Assembly (NCBI GenBank): GCA_951799445.1
Contig: OX637287.1
Span: 31,948,224-32,012,223 of the forward strand
From: Pseudisothecium myosuroides
Taxonomy: Eukaryota > Streptophyta > Bryopsida > Hypnales > Lembophyllaceae
DNA length: 64,000 bases
Direction of reading: 5' to 3'
Shown: positions 34,737 through 45,425 of the stretch, in pieces
Numbering within the stretch: position 1 is the first letter of the stretch
Layout: every line of letters starts with the position of its first letter
Notes under the pieces: generated by a model
What the model was told of the DNA's origin: nothing
Database searches by the model: none
Seen by the model: the letters and a program-made list of their open reading frames with translations, nothing else
Made by a program: the position numbers and the translations under genes

Positions 34737-34967
34737 TGTCGCAGTGTGAATTTTTGGTTTTTTGTAAGTTATCTAAATCTTGGAACGGAAACCGTGATCT
34801 GGTATCCGGAATTGAGCAAGAGATAACAGAAAACTGGAAATTAACTACGGAACGGAATAGGTGATAATCCGGATTCGATCTGAATCTAAACCGGATTAGA
34901 GTTGGAGCGGATCTGAGTTGGAACGAATTGGGTCAGGAACGGATTTGGTCATGATGACAGATCAGAT

Positions 34968-34975
34968 TATAAATA
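34968..34975 (+). promoter_or_regulatory. TATA box upstream of the 589-codon ORF
   Basis: TATAAATA lies about 280 bases before the ATG at 35248 and is followed by an open leader with GT-rich and CT-rich stretches. It is a plausible promoter, judged only from motif and position. Confidence 0.45.
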
Positions 34976-35247
34976 GGCTGACCAATCCAGTTGCCACTCT
35001 TTTTCAAACTTCGTTTGCTGAAATCGCTCTCGAACTTGTACTTAGCTTTCCTCCCAGCGCTTTGCTTTCTTGTTATGTGAGTTTGTGTGTGCGTGTTAGT
35101 GTGTTAGAGCGCGCAGCGCTTTAGTGTGTGTTGCAGGTTTAGAGGTATTCCGGTTGAGATCGGAAGAGCGAAGGTGAGAAACGGGACGTGCGGCTAGGAG
35201 AGAGAAAGGTAGTCCCAGTAAGAATCCGGTTAGCACAGCTCGTGTCC

Positions 35248-37017
35248 ATGCCTCAGCTTCGCAAGAGTAGAGCAGGACCGTCTAGTTCCTCCGCAGTAGA
35301 AGTTAAACTTCAGAAGGTGTGTCCGATTATTCCAGCAGAAGAGAAGGAAAAGGACAACCTCATAGAGGATCTTGCCAAGATGGGTTGCAGGGGACTGATA
35401 GATAAACCCTGGGGGTTTAGAGAGGAACGGATGATTCGAGAGTTGTTGGGAAAACTCTCGAATCAGTTTGATAAGACCATCTGCGGAATTCCGGGCAGTT
35501 GGACGGAAGAGATGTGGAGGTCCGTATACGATTTTCGGTCAGGAGGTCGAGGGATGGCCACCTCGAAGGAAGGATATACTCGGGGGAAGTTCCGGAGCAA
35601 CGTGGACTCGAAGGATGGGCATGCGATCGCGGATTGTTTGGACGACCGGCATCGCAATCTTTTGCAGTTTCTGGTTCCGATCATCTACCCGGAGAAGCCG
35701 ACGAGGGTGACAATAGCCATCGGGAACCTGATTTTCGGAGCCCTGAGCGGGGAACGGAAAGTGGACTGGGCCAGGATCTTTTTCGATCTGGTCAGTCGTC
35801 TGGTTCCAAAGATAGGAGGAAGTAGGCCAATACTGCTGAGTCCCTACATCTTCCATCTTTACAAGCATAACCAGCTCCTCACGGATACGGAGGAGAAGGA
35901 GTGGAATACTCAGGAGGCACTCCTGAAGTATGGAGAATCGGAATCGGAGGAAGAGCAGGAGGAAGTATCCGGTTCCGATGAAGAAGAAGAAGAGGAGGAG
36001 CAACACCGGCCGCAGAACAAGCGGTACAAGACGGCGCCTCCTCACCGGAGAGGAACCCCAACCCCTCCGGGTGAGACCTCCAACCCTGGGAAGAAACCGG
36101 TTTTTGAAGGACCGGGTCCTTCCGGATCGGATCCGACGGATCCGTTCAACCAGCTGATCAACATCTTGAGCGATGTGCGAGCAGACTGGGCGGTGAAGAA
36201 GCTGGTTCTGACCCAGATCAGTGAAGTGGTGGGCGCACCAGCGGATAGCAACCTCGCGGGAGTGGTTGCAGAATACATCTCCAGCCCGGATGAGATCCGG
36301 AAGCAAGAAGCGGAGATACGACGACTTCAGGAGGAAGTCAATGCGTTGAAGACGAAACTTTTACTCCTCAAGGAGGACATGGCCACCACTCGTGAGATGG
36401 CAGAGGCTACCCGGAAAGTAGCTGAGGACGTGAAGGCCACTTTTGGGGCAACCGGAGAGGCCGTCACCAAGTCAAAGCTGTTTGACGAGGGAGTACTCAA
36501 GGACAAGAAGATATCCGGAACCAGGTTGGTCCGGATCTTGACGGACTACTCCGAGAAGGTAGAATTGGTGATGGTGGAAGCACGAGAAGCAGCAAATCGG
36601 ATGGAGGAGAGCAGTCGAAAGCTGAACAGAGTGACGTTGTCACGGCCGTTCCATCTTTTCGACCTTTTGATGCCAGGGTCTTTTCCAAACGTAGGCATTC
36701 AGATGAAGGGAAAGGATCGGACTCCCCAGTCAAAGAAGAGCGGGAGGAAACTTGCGAACACCATCAACTTAGATTCGTCACCGGATCTCCCAGATCGTGA
36801 AACCGGGGAGAGGAACCGGAATCTGACGGACGTCTTCGAACAGCTTGGAACGAAAACGCCCAGGAGTCCCACACTGAACCAGGGACAGGATCAAAGTATG
36901 GATCTGACCCCGGATCAGGGTGCGGATCAAGGTCTAGATCAGAGCGTGGACCAAGGTGTGGACCAAGTTATGGACGAAGGAACGGATCAAGGAGTAGATC
37001 CGGTTGTTATAAGATAG
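35248..37017 (+). CDS. Element-encoded coiled-coil protein, 589 residues, function unknown
   Basis: The frame is open from 35188, but the first ATG is at 35248 (MPQLRKSRAG). The N-terminal 220 residues form a compact-looking region ending with KIGGSRPILLSPYIFHLYKH, a layout that reminds me of plant transposon-associated gag-like proteins; that resemblance is from memory and unproven. An acidic tract (GESESEEEQEE and a run of glutamates, about 229-250) follows, then a proline-rich linker, a coiled coil (about 346-396), and a C-terminal repeat of DQG/VDQ units (about 544-589). No zinc knuckle or enzyme motif is seen. The frame has no break over 1.77 kb, so it has been under selection or is young. 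Confidence 0.6.
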   Translation: MPQLRKSRAGPSSSSAVEVKLQKVCPIIPAEEKEKDNLIEDLAKMGCRGLIDKPWGFREERMIRELLGKLSNQFDKTICGIPGSWTEEMWRSVYDFRSGGRGMATSKEGYTRGKFRSNVDSKDGHAIADCLDDRHRNLLQFLVPIIYPEKPTRVTIAIGNLIFGALSGERKVDWARIFFDLVSRLVPKIGGSRPILLSPYIFHLYKHNQLLTDTEEKEWNTQEALLKYGESESEEEQEEVSGSDEEEEEEEQHRPQNKRYKTAPPHRRGTPTPPGETSNPGKKPVFEGPGPSGSDPTDPFNQLINILSDVRADWAVKKLVLTQISEVVGAPADSNLAGVVAEYISSPDEIRKQEAEIRRLQEEVNALKTKLLLLKEDMATTREMAEATRKVAEDVKATFGATGEAVTKSKLFDEGVLKDKKISGTRLVRILTDYSEKVELVMVEAREAANRMEESSRKLNRVTLSRPFHLFDLLMPGSFPNVGIQMKGKDRTPQSKKSGRKLANTINLDSSPDLPDRETGERNRNLTDVFEQLGTKTPRSPTLNQGQDQSMDLTPDQGADQGLDQSVDQGVDQVMDEGTDQGVDPVVIR

Positions 37018-38217
37018 ATAGGAATTAGTTTTGTAAATAATTGTTAGGATGGACCGGACCGGATTTGATCCGGCCTGTCTGGTTAGGATCGGATGTTCTC
37101 CGGTCTGACCGGCTCGGCAGGGACCGAAAGTTCCCTGCGGACTTTCTGGGGCCCTTTTTATTGACTTTGAGTTTTAAAATGTATATTAGTCAGTCTCTGC
37201 GAAGGAGACTGGGAGTCTTTTCTCTTGAGTTTTTGTGTATTTTCTATTGACTTCTTGTTTTACATCTCTCCCGCGCGTGGCAGGACTGTTTGGTGAGGAA
37301 TTAGGAAGATGCATGCAGATTCTAGAGAGATTTCTTCCCTTGGTATTGTTGTTTTGCTCTTATGTGCATGTGAGTGGGTATTCTAAGTGTTGGGAGTGGA
37401 TTTCAGTTCCTCAGCACATCTACAGTTCAAGATTCCGGGCGAGAAAGCCGTTGTTAGGCTAGGCGGATAGGGAAGGAGTCCTTAGTCGCGCTAGAACTCC
37501 TGGATAGGAAATCCGGTTGAGTGTTCGATCTCCCGTGAGGTCTCGATGCCCTAGTTGGTAAACGGAAGAACTTTAGTTGATGTTGGAACGGACGGATTCA
37601 CTTGTAACCACCTAACTTCGCACGGAGGGAACTTGGCATCAAGGTCGTTGTAGTATGAGAGGATTGTACGGGGGATCTTTGTGTGACCTGCAAACCGGAT
37701 CGCTGTCCGGGTGGCTGTGAGAGATCAAACCGGATCTGTGCTAGTATAGGAATTAGTAGAATAGTGAAGTGGGTCTTCAGCCACTATAAGTCACGGAAGG
37801 AGTGGCGGGCCTGCCACTCTCAAAAGCAAGCGGCGAACCCTCTGATGGTGAAACAGAGGCAAAACTAAACCGGAGTGGAGTGAAAGTACGTGTGAGCGGA
37901 CCGGAACGGATCGGTCCAGAAGAGTGCCAAGATCGGAAGTTGTAGGATCCTGGGTTGTGGTAGTTTTACAGGACCAGATAGCTGGACAGACCGGAAGAGA
38001 TAGAGAGAGATCTGGCCGTTGTTTTCGGTGTGTTGTTGTTTCCGATTTTAGATCTAGGACCGGAAAGTAGAAATTGGAGACTGATAGGAGCTTAAGTTGG
38101 GAATAGAGCTAGACACTTCACAGAATCTCGTGGGTTCGATCTTTAGAGTCATTTTGTTATGCTTTAGAGTGGTTTTTGGGAGTATAACAGGGAATTTACT
38201 TACTCTGTGCTGCGACA

Positions 38218-38690
38218 AGCCCTCCAAACAAAAAAATTTAATAGCTACCCTCTTATTATTTACGACGGATAGTAAGAAAGCTAGAACCCCCCCCCAAAAA
38301 ATACCAAAAAAATGAAAGCTTGAAAAATCTTTGAAAATCCTAAAAAATTGAAGGTTCTAAAAGTTCACTATTGCATGATCTCCCAAATCCCTATGGGATT
38401 TTAGAATTAGGAAAAAATACAGAGAGGTGGTTGTTATTTCGGGACCAGGTCAAGATTTTAACATTCTCCACTTTCTAGCACATTGTGGTGGTTGTTATTT
38501 TGGGACTAATCCATCTACCCACTACAACTAGGAGGTTGTTAATTTTTTGGGAAGAATCAAGAATATTAAGATTCTTGAGGATGGTTCACATCTAACGTAA
38601 AAGTAAAAGCCGCAGGGCCAAAAGCCGCAAGGCCAACTAACTTTGTTGACCGTTCTAGCTTGCCTAACTCTCAGTAGGACAGGAAAACGT
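38218..38690. other. Element interior right of the nested unit
   Basis: No gene is seen. A GGTGGTTGTTATTT(C/T)GGGAC motif appears twice (about 38417 and 38467). Confidence 0.4.
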
Positions 38691-38694
38691 CAAG

Positions 38695-38768
38695 TGTGTT
38701 GGGAACTGCTCACACTTGGGCCCAACACATGAGTGTGTTGGGAACTGCCCAGACTTGAGCCCAACACA
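38695..38768. repeat. Two tandem 35-bp hairpin units
   Basis: Each unit starts TGTGTTGGGAACTGC and ends GCCCAACACA, so its ends pair as TGTGTTGGG/CCCAACACA. Units lie at 38695-38729 and 38734-38768. Confidence 0.8.
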
Positions 38769-38833
38769 TCACCAACTTGTCAGAGTTAGCGTCATGTGGA
38801 AGACAGATGACCTTTCACTTAGATTAGGTACTC

Positions 38834-39095
38834 TCTAGACCGTTGTAATACAAGCCACGTGGTGGATGAAAAAGCGGCTAGTTGAGTGGTCACTAATCTT
38901 GTCAGACCGTCATAATAGAAGCCCGGGAAGAGGATGAAAGGGCGGCTGAAAGGAAGACACTCGTCCCTTGCTAGACCGTCGAACCTACTAATATGCTAAC
39001 GAGGCGGCTAGTTTAAGAAGGGGCACTAGATACTAGACCGTTGTAATAATGCAGAAGGCTTAAAAAACGGCTAGTTAGGAATGACACCTTACATC
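38834..39095 (+). repeat. Four imperfect ~65-bp tandem repeats (TAGACCGT...CGGCTAGTT)
   Basis: Units begin near 38838, 38904, 38973 and 39037 with (T/C)AGACCGT(T/C)(G/A)TAATA and contain GCGGCTAGTT or a variant about 45 bases in. They lie upstream of a TATA-like GGTATAAG near 39112, so they may form a promoter region of an element. Confidence 0.6.
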
Positions 39096-39665
39096 ATGTC
39101 CCCTACGTTGGGGTATAAGAATGGGGGGGGCAGCCCTCGTACTTTTAAGCTACTGGCAGCGCCATGTGCAGGTACCGCTCGTGTAATAGATGGACCATGG
39201 ATGGTTCAACCCGCCAACAGTCTTACTAGTTGCGCTTCAGATCAAAATCCTCTGTGTTGAGAAACGCAGCTTCTCCCATTTCTTCATTTCTCGCTTTGGT
39301 TTTAATTTTTTCCTCCGTGTGCTTCAGCATCTTTGGCTTGTGCAGATTCCCGTTGTTAACTATGGAGAGATCTGGGAAAGCATCATCTACGTCCTAGTCT
39401 AGCGTTTCTCGAACAGCGGAGTGATTTCACAGTCTTCGGGCACCTGCGCCCTTCTATCTCCTCCCTGCCTGTCTTCATTATCTTCTCTTCACATTTGATT
39501 TCTACCTGTTTTCCTTGTTTATCATTGCTCCTCGCTGTTCAGTCTCTTCAAGACTTCTTCTTTTTCAAAATCTGCTCTGGCAGATAGATACGTCAAACCC
39601 TCACGTTGCAGGTCCAAACCAACTCCATTTGGGGAGGACAAGGGGGATAGGGTAGTATAGATGTG

Positions 39666-40298
39666 ATGTCGGTCAGAGACAACGGGTCCCCGGGGACCTC
39701 ACCCGCGGCTCCGCCATCCTCGCCCTCTTCTTCATCTTCACTTGTCACCCCCACGGGCGCCGGGTCGTCGTCACTGACCCCAACTTCGGTAGACGAGGCG
39801 GCAAGAGACGTCCTCATGTTATTGACCACGTTATCTACATCAACAGACGAACCATCCACACCGACTGAGGAGCTTCCGCTCCAACTTCCGGAAGAGCTCG
39901 CACTCGATCCAACGGTTAACCCTGCTGGAGATGGACTTGCAATTCTGAGCAGGTTGCCTAATTCACAACGGCGACTACGTGACGAGGAAGAGCAACCGGG
40001 TCGCGAGATTCCACTGGCAAGAACCCCTCTAGCCATGGACGCCAGGCAACCTAGGCCAAACGGGATCCGCTCCCTTATGATTCTCGTGGAGAATCACGAC
40101 ATCTTGTTGGGCCACCACCTTATGGTGACGGACCAATTTGCAAGTGAGCGCCCCGCCATCAGCATCACAAGAAACTCCGTGGCCGACGGCCACTTGCTGG
40201 CAATCTGCGGACCAGAGCTCCAGCCTATCAGTCAAGGCCAGTATCCTCGCTACATCTTTGAGGTCCTGGACCAACTACGCATATTCTTTGGAGTATGA
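39666..40298 (+). CDS. Unrecognised protein, 210 residues, probably element-encoded
   Basis: The open frame starts at ATG 39666 (a GTG precedes it at 39663). The first 110 residues are Ser/Pro/Thr-rich and look disordered (SPSSSSSLVTPTGAGSS). The last 90 residues look folded (SLMILVENHDILLGHHLMV). G+C is higher than in the flanks. It lies downstream of the tandem repeats and a TATA-like box, with an A-run at 40378-40392. No family is recognised. Confidence 0.4.
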   Translation: MSVRDNGSPGTSPAAPPSSPSSSSSLVTPTGAGSSSLTPTSVDEAARDVLMLLTTLSTSTDEPSTPTEELPLQLPEELALDPTVNPAGDGLAILSRLPNSQRRLRDEEEQPGREIPLARTPLAMDARQPRPNGIRSLMILVENHDILLGHHLMVTDQFASERPAISITRNSVADGHLLAICGPELQPISQGQYPRYIFEVLDQLRIFFGV

Positions 40299-40748
40299 GC
40301 TGGTCCAGCCTCTTTGTACATAGCGTTAATTCTGGGCAAGATATAATCCCTATGGCCCCTGTATATACTTATTCAAAGAAAAAAAAAAAAAATCCTTGCC
40401 ACTGTGCAACATGGGAGGGATTGGGCTAGCATCGGCACCGACTTATATACCACCAAAGCAGCCTGACGGACGTCTTCCGCTGCGGCAGCCGACAGCCTGT
40501 AGACTGCAGCCTCATCGCAATCGAGATACCTCAATTTTCCCTTGGCGACGCAGGTTCAAACCTCAAGCCAGGCACCGGGGCGCCCCCTATCTGAGCTAGT
40601 GACAAGATGGCAAGAAATGCTGCGGCCCCCACGACGGAAGACACTTTTACAAGTGAAGCTCCCGAGCATTGAGGTCTCGGACTACTTGCCTTTTCGTTTA
40701 TGCTTTTCCTTTCTGTTTTTTCTTTTTCTTTTATTTCATCTCATTAGT

Positions 40749-40960
40749 CCAAACTCACTCCGTTGAGGGAGGAAGGCGGGTTTGAAATATTTTTTATCTA
40801 TAGTGTCCCGATTTGCTGTATCAAAGGAGGACATGGGTCTCTCTCTCTACTTCTATCTCCCCCTTAGATCCAAACTCACTCCGTTGAGGGCGGATGGCGG
40901 GTTTTTCTTACATTTTTATCTATAGATCCAAGTCGACTCCGTTCGAGGCGGATGGGGAAA
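40749..40960 (+). repeat. Repeated purine-tract motif, three units here plus one at 39605
   Basis: TCCAAACTCACTCCGTTGAG followed by GGAGGAAGGCGGG or a variant occurs at about 40749, 40868 and 40926. A relative (TCCAAACCAACTCCATTTGG) stands at 39605. The purine-rich second halves resemble polypurine tracts of LTR elements. The recognisable element interior ends about here. Confidence 0.55.
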
Positions 40961-41034
40961 CAACAAGAAAATTAAAAACTAGAATACATAGAAAATGGAC
41001 AAAAATATGAGTGATAAAATTAGTAGAAGCTCAA

Positions 41035-41350
41035 CCACTTATAGTCAAGTCAAAAGTAGGAATTGTGTTCAAAGTAGAATTTTTGACCTCATTTAGGCAT
41101 AGTAGAATAACTTTTTTTTTTAAAACTTTGAGCTAGATTAATGTGAGAAATCAAAAGAATTTAATATCCAAAAACCAATTTGAGATTTCCAACCTCCAAT
41201 CAAAAGTTATAGACAAAATTTGTAGGGGGCTTAGAAGGGATATTTTCTTTGACATGTTCAAGCATACTCTCTAAGTTTTGTCCATTATTTTTTTTGGAGG
41301 CTCAAAATCACAAGAAGATTTTTGGAAATGAAATTTATTTTGAATTTCAT
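41035..41350 (+). repeat. Dispersed repeat R4, copy 3, with an empty TTAA site
   Basis: It matches the two halves of R4 at 18027-18620 and 19542-19645 without the 921-bp insertion. The TTAA at about 41138-41141 is single here and double there. Confidence 0.75.
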
Positions 41351-41480
41351 CCCCCGAATGATATGATGTGGAATGTTTCAAAGCCATCAATAGCTACATG
41401 GGACATGTGGCCATTAGAAAAATCTAGACCCTTCGGAAGGTTGCTAAGAAGTGCTGAAAGGGACCCCTAGATCATATGGA

Positions 41481-41585
41481 TGAATGCAAGAAACACATGC
41501 TGATTTTGTTGCATTTTTATAGTACTCATGATTTTACTTCTGGAGTACCTATAAAATTAGAAAAATAATTTTAAAAAAAAGAAGA

Positions 41586-41616
<31 letters not shown>

Positions 41617-42232
41617 GCTGATGTATACACCTCTAAGATGAAGGTAACCACCAAAGGAAATGCATAGAAAAACTCTTTAAGCTAGAGAACTAAAAAAGTG
41701 CCAAATCTCAAGAAAATGGATACCTTGATGTATAAATTAGTTAAAAATAGGAAAAAAAACTAAATACATAAAATGAAAATTGGCCATTTGTAACAACTCT
41801 ATGGAAATGGTCATTTACCCAAAAAAACTCCAAAATAATATTTTATATGTTTCAAAATGTAAGCAGAAAGAAATGCACTTTGTGGACTTCCACACCACAT
41901 ACAATTAACTATTTTTAGAATTCCTTCCCTGCATAGCTATAAGTCTACTAGAAGACCATGCCCTTCAAATTTCAACTCAAAATTTGTTTTTTTGGGTACT
42001 AAATAGTACTAAAAAATTCTAAATTGGCAAGTGTGACATATAATTGGGGGCTATTTTTAGACATTAAACTATTTTTGAAAATTTACAAAAAATTAGGCAA
42101 GGTGTATAATAATCATGAGTACCTTACCTATAAATCTTGAGTCATTTGGAGCCAAAACGCAAAAGTTATGGCCAAAAAACTAATCAAAATGCAAGGTGTG
42201 ACGCAAAATAGTACAGGTATTTCTTGCATTCA
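41481..42232. mobile_element. TIR element family T3, 752 bp
   Basis: The left end TGAATGCAAGAAACAC pairs with the right end GTATTTCTTGCATTCA. A TA microsatellite lies at 41587-41612. From 41482 to 42134 it is more than 90% identical by eye to 61130-61756. It is non-coding. Confidence 0.65.
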
Positions 42233-42533
42233 CCTACATTTATTTTGGCTGTGCAGTAACTTTTTCCCTATTGCTAATCATCTTAGTACCAACGACGCTA
42301 CTTTGTAAGCCTAAAAGCTTGAGCTTGAGAACAGTGAGCATACGTTTTGTGAGCCCAGAGCGTTGACCAAAAAAAAAACTTGAAATTTTAGACTGAGTCA
42401 ACAAAGTAAATAGGGGAGGAATTCCAAATTTTATTATTAAATCCTATGACCGTGAACCTATAACCATGGAAGCTTGTCAGCACACCTGCCACACTTGGCT
42501 TGGCCCTTTGGCAAGCAACAATTTTAACCCACC

Positions 42534-42730
42534 TTGAGCCCTAGAAGGGATTTCTTAGAGCTAAGAGGGGTTTCTTGGGATGACAAAGTTGCGGAAAAAA
42601 AATTATTTTATTTTATTTTATATATATTTATATATATTTTGAAAGTCCCAAACCCCAAACCTTGGAAGGGGGCTCTCGGTACCGAGAGGGGTTTCTTGGG
42701 ATCACGAAGTCGCCTCGGGGGGGTCACACC
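42534..42730 (+). repeat. Minisatellite units with palindromic core, first block
   Basis: Two units of about 115 bp run through CTAAACCC-like, GAAGGG, CTCTC...GAGAGGGGTTTCTTGGG and AAGTTGCGG-like blocks. The core at 42673-42688 is the perfect 16-bp palindrome CTCTCGGTACCGAGAG. The array resumes at 44340. Confidence 0.65.
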
Positions 42731-42767
42731 CCTAAAATTTTAGTAGCCACGTGCGATAACGGGCTAT

Positions 42768-43710
42768 TTAACCCCTAAAGGCCCAAGGCATTTTTTCTGC
42801 CAAAAAACACTCAAAACTGCCATTTCTATAGCAAGGAGTAAAAAAAAATGAAAAATGTTTTTTTTGCACATCTAACCGTAGGATCTTACACCTAACTAGT
42901 ATGAGAATGTGTGGAAAAAAATTTCAGAATTTTTGACCGCTCAGATTGCAAGATATCTGTGTTTAAAGTGGAAAAAACAAGTATTTCAGCACATTGCGGG
43001 ACTAGATTTTTTGACTTTAAACATTTTTCACTTAAAATTTTTGCACTACAGAGTTTTGTGCTTCAAATCTTTATAGTGGAGAATTGAGTTGAGAGTCTAG
43101 GGGGGAAAAAAATATTCAAAAAAACTTAATTAGCATTCCTAAAAAATTTATGAAGTAGAAGTAGGTATGAGATAGAAGGAAAATCTAAAACATTAATATA
43201 TTTTAGATGGAATTAAAATACACTAATCCCAATGGTGAGATTGTTCTAGCAAGTAAACTAAACCATGAGAATTTTTTTTTTTTTAAATTGCAAAAATAGC
43301 ATTTAGAAATGATTATTACAAGTTATTTTTTTCAAGAAGATGCTCTAATTGCCTGAAAAACAAGAATGTCCATAACTTTCTCATAACAAATCCAAATGAA
43401 ATGAATCAAAGCTTTCCAGATAGACAAAAATATAATCTACAAGAAAAAAATATTAAAAAAAAAAAAAATCAAATTTTTGCCAAATTTTTCTTGCTGCCCG
43501 AACTGCCCAGTTACGAAAAAAAGTAACATATTTGGCCATAACTTTTGACTCCTATTTTCAAATGTGCTGAAATTTAGTGCATATGAAAGATATTCCTCGC
43601 GCCCACCTTCTATTAAAATTTCAGCTTAAAATATGGAAATCTCTAGTCACACGGGCCTGCCCAAAATTTCTATATGGTCAAAAAATGCATGTTGGTCCTT
43701 TAGGGGTTAA
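42768..43710. mobile_element. TTAA-flanked TIR element, copy H (complete, 943 bp)
   Basis: The ends are TTAACCCCTAAAGGCCC and GGTCCTTTAGGGGTTAA. The interior is very close to copy F (21100-22025). It lies just right of the first minisatellite block. It is non-coding. Confidence 0.8.
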
Positions 43711-44339
43711 TGGAGGGGTAATTATCTCCTTCCCATCATTTTTTCCCTCCCTGTTGGTAGATAAAAAGCTATTGGCATGTATTTATGAGCACCCTATTTT
43801 TTTTTACAAATGGGTGGAGAATCTATTTTTTGGCACCCTATTTTTTTTTTACATTTTAAAACTATGGAACACTAAAAAGAATGTGAACACATTGCAAAAG
43901 CAATAATGCAAGCAAATAATTTTCCATAACATTGAAAGTAGCATCAATGCGAGACACAATACCAGCAATGTACCATTGAAACTTCCAGCTTGAACCAGAG
44001 TTGTTTCCCACCTAAACCACCAAATTAAATTAAGTTAAAGCGCTTAATTAAAAGTTAATTCAAGTTTAGGATAGCTCATCCATCCAACCCCCCAAACCAT
44101 TAATTAGAAAACTGAACCTACTAAGAAATTTCAGGGGTATCCAATGTTTGACATCCTATTTTTTTCTACTATACTAAAATATGAAGGCTTTTTTTCATAC
44201 CCTATTTTTTTAATAAATTTACTGAGTTCATATTACCAATGCTATGGTAGATCTACCGAAAGTATAAATTTTTCCTTCAATGAATTAAATTGACCCTATT
44301 TTTTTATCTCATGCCATTTTCTACTGCATCAATGCTCTC
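43711..44339. other. gene-free AT-rich spacer
   Basis: Repeated (C)ACCCTATTTTTTTT motifs occur; no gene is seen. Confidence 0.4.
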
Positions 44340-44805
44340 CCCCCCATGGAAGTTGCGGAAGAAAATTGAAAAAAATAAAAAAAATAAAAAAATTGCAAAG
44401 TTCCAAACCCTTCATCCTGGAAGGGGTCTCTCGATATCGAGAGGGTTTTTTTGGGGTCACAAAGTTGCGATTTTTTTCTTAAAAACTAAAAAACTAAAAA
44501 CTAAATAAAAAAAATTGAAAGTCTCAAACTCTAAACCCAAAAAGGTCTCTCAGTAATAAGAGGGACTTCTCAAGGTGATGAAGTTGCAAATTAAATAAAT
44601 TCAAATAAAAAAAAATTAATTTTTTAAAAATAAAAAATAAAAAGCCGTTTTGAGAGTCCTAAACTCTAAACCCCTCAAGGGGCTTTCAGAGGGTAATGAA
44701 ATAGCAACAAAAAGAAAAAAATTGAAAAAAAAAATTAATTGACTAAGGGTCCTCTTCGTGCTGAGAGGGGTCTTTGATTTTCTAGGGGTAACAAAGTTGC
44801 CACTA
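44340..44805 (+). repeat. Minisatellite units with palindromic core, second block
   Basis: Four to five units continue the array of 42534-42730. The core at 44428-44443 is CTCTCGATATCGAGAG, again a perfect palindrome but with a different centre. Later units (near 44553 and 44755) have imperfect cores. Each unit ends in AAGTTGC or a variant, followed by an A-rich stretch. Confidence 0.65.
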
Positions 44806-44936
44806 AGAATAAAAAAAATAAAAAATGGATAGGGTATGTAGATAAAGTGCTTGGAGAACATTTGAAGTGTCTCAATCCTATTTCAAGCAAACTGACATAT
44901 TTTTAAAAATTCACTAGCTATAAAGATCCTCAATCC

Positions 44937-45015
44937 TGAACCCTTAAAGGACCATAAGGCCACTAGGTGGCTTTTACAACATTGTTTTTTGTACCCTCAG
45001 TCCTTTAGGGGTTAA
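44937..45015. mobile_element. TTAA-family element, copy I, 79-bp internal-deletion form
   Basis: The left end GAACCCTTAAAGGACC and right end AGTCCTTTAGGGGTTAA enclose only about 45 bases. It is the shortest member in the window. Confidence 0.65.
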
Positions 45016-45425
45016 ACCACGGTCATAGGTCTACACCTTGAAAATCACAAAAAATTGCGCCAAAAATTGAAAGCTCACAGGCTCACAGGCTCTTGGGCTC
45101 ATACTCCAAAGCTCACAAAATAGCACTTCTGATCTTAGTATACTCAATTGTCAGACCATTGATTCTCAATTCCCCAATCATAGTTAAACAAAGCCATTGC
45201 AAATACCCTCCTTTCACAATTGCAGAATAGGAAATGGTTGACATTCTCCTTGACAATCCCAATGATTCACACAAGGTGAATCTCTTTTTTGTTAGATATT
45301 CCGACCTTTGAGTAGCTCAGTAGGGCTCTAGAGTAGACGGACTTGTCGAATCCTTGCAACCCTTTGGAGAGTCCAAATTTTTTTAAATGGATTCTACAGC
45401 AAACTAGTCACACCCTTATTTGTAT
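45016..45425. other. gene-free spacer left of kinase gene 2
   Basis: No gene is seen. Duplicated sequence shared with gene 1 begins near 45426. Confidence 0.45.

Larger units (their letters stand above)
34737..38217 (+). mobile_element. 3.48-kb TG...CA unit with 5-bp duplication and one long ORF
   Basis: It starts TGTCGCAGTGTG and ends GTGCTGCGACA. The flanks are AGCCC on both sides (34732-34736, 38218-38222). TG...CA ends with a 5-bp duplication are the mark of LTR-type integration, but no internal direct LTR pair is visible, so it may be a solo LTR that contains a gene-like ORF. An alternative is a DNA element with short TGTCGCAG inverted ends. The base composition (frequent CCGGA and ACCGG) differs from the surroundings. 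Confidence 0.6.

Noticed and set aside
35539..36306. A 255-codon minus-strand frame
   Set aside because: It is a shadow of the 589-codon plus-strand frame; its sequence lacks any motif and reflects codon bias on the other strand.
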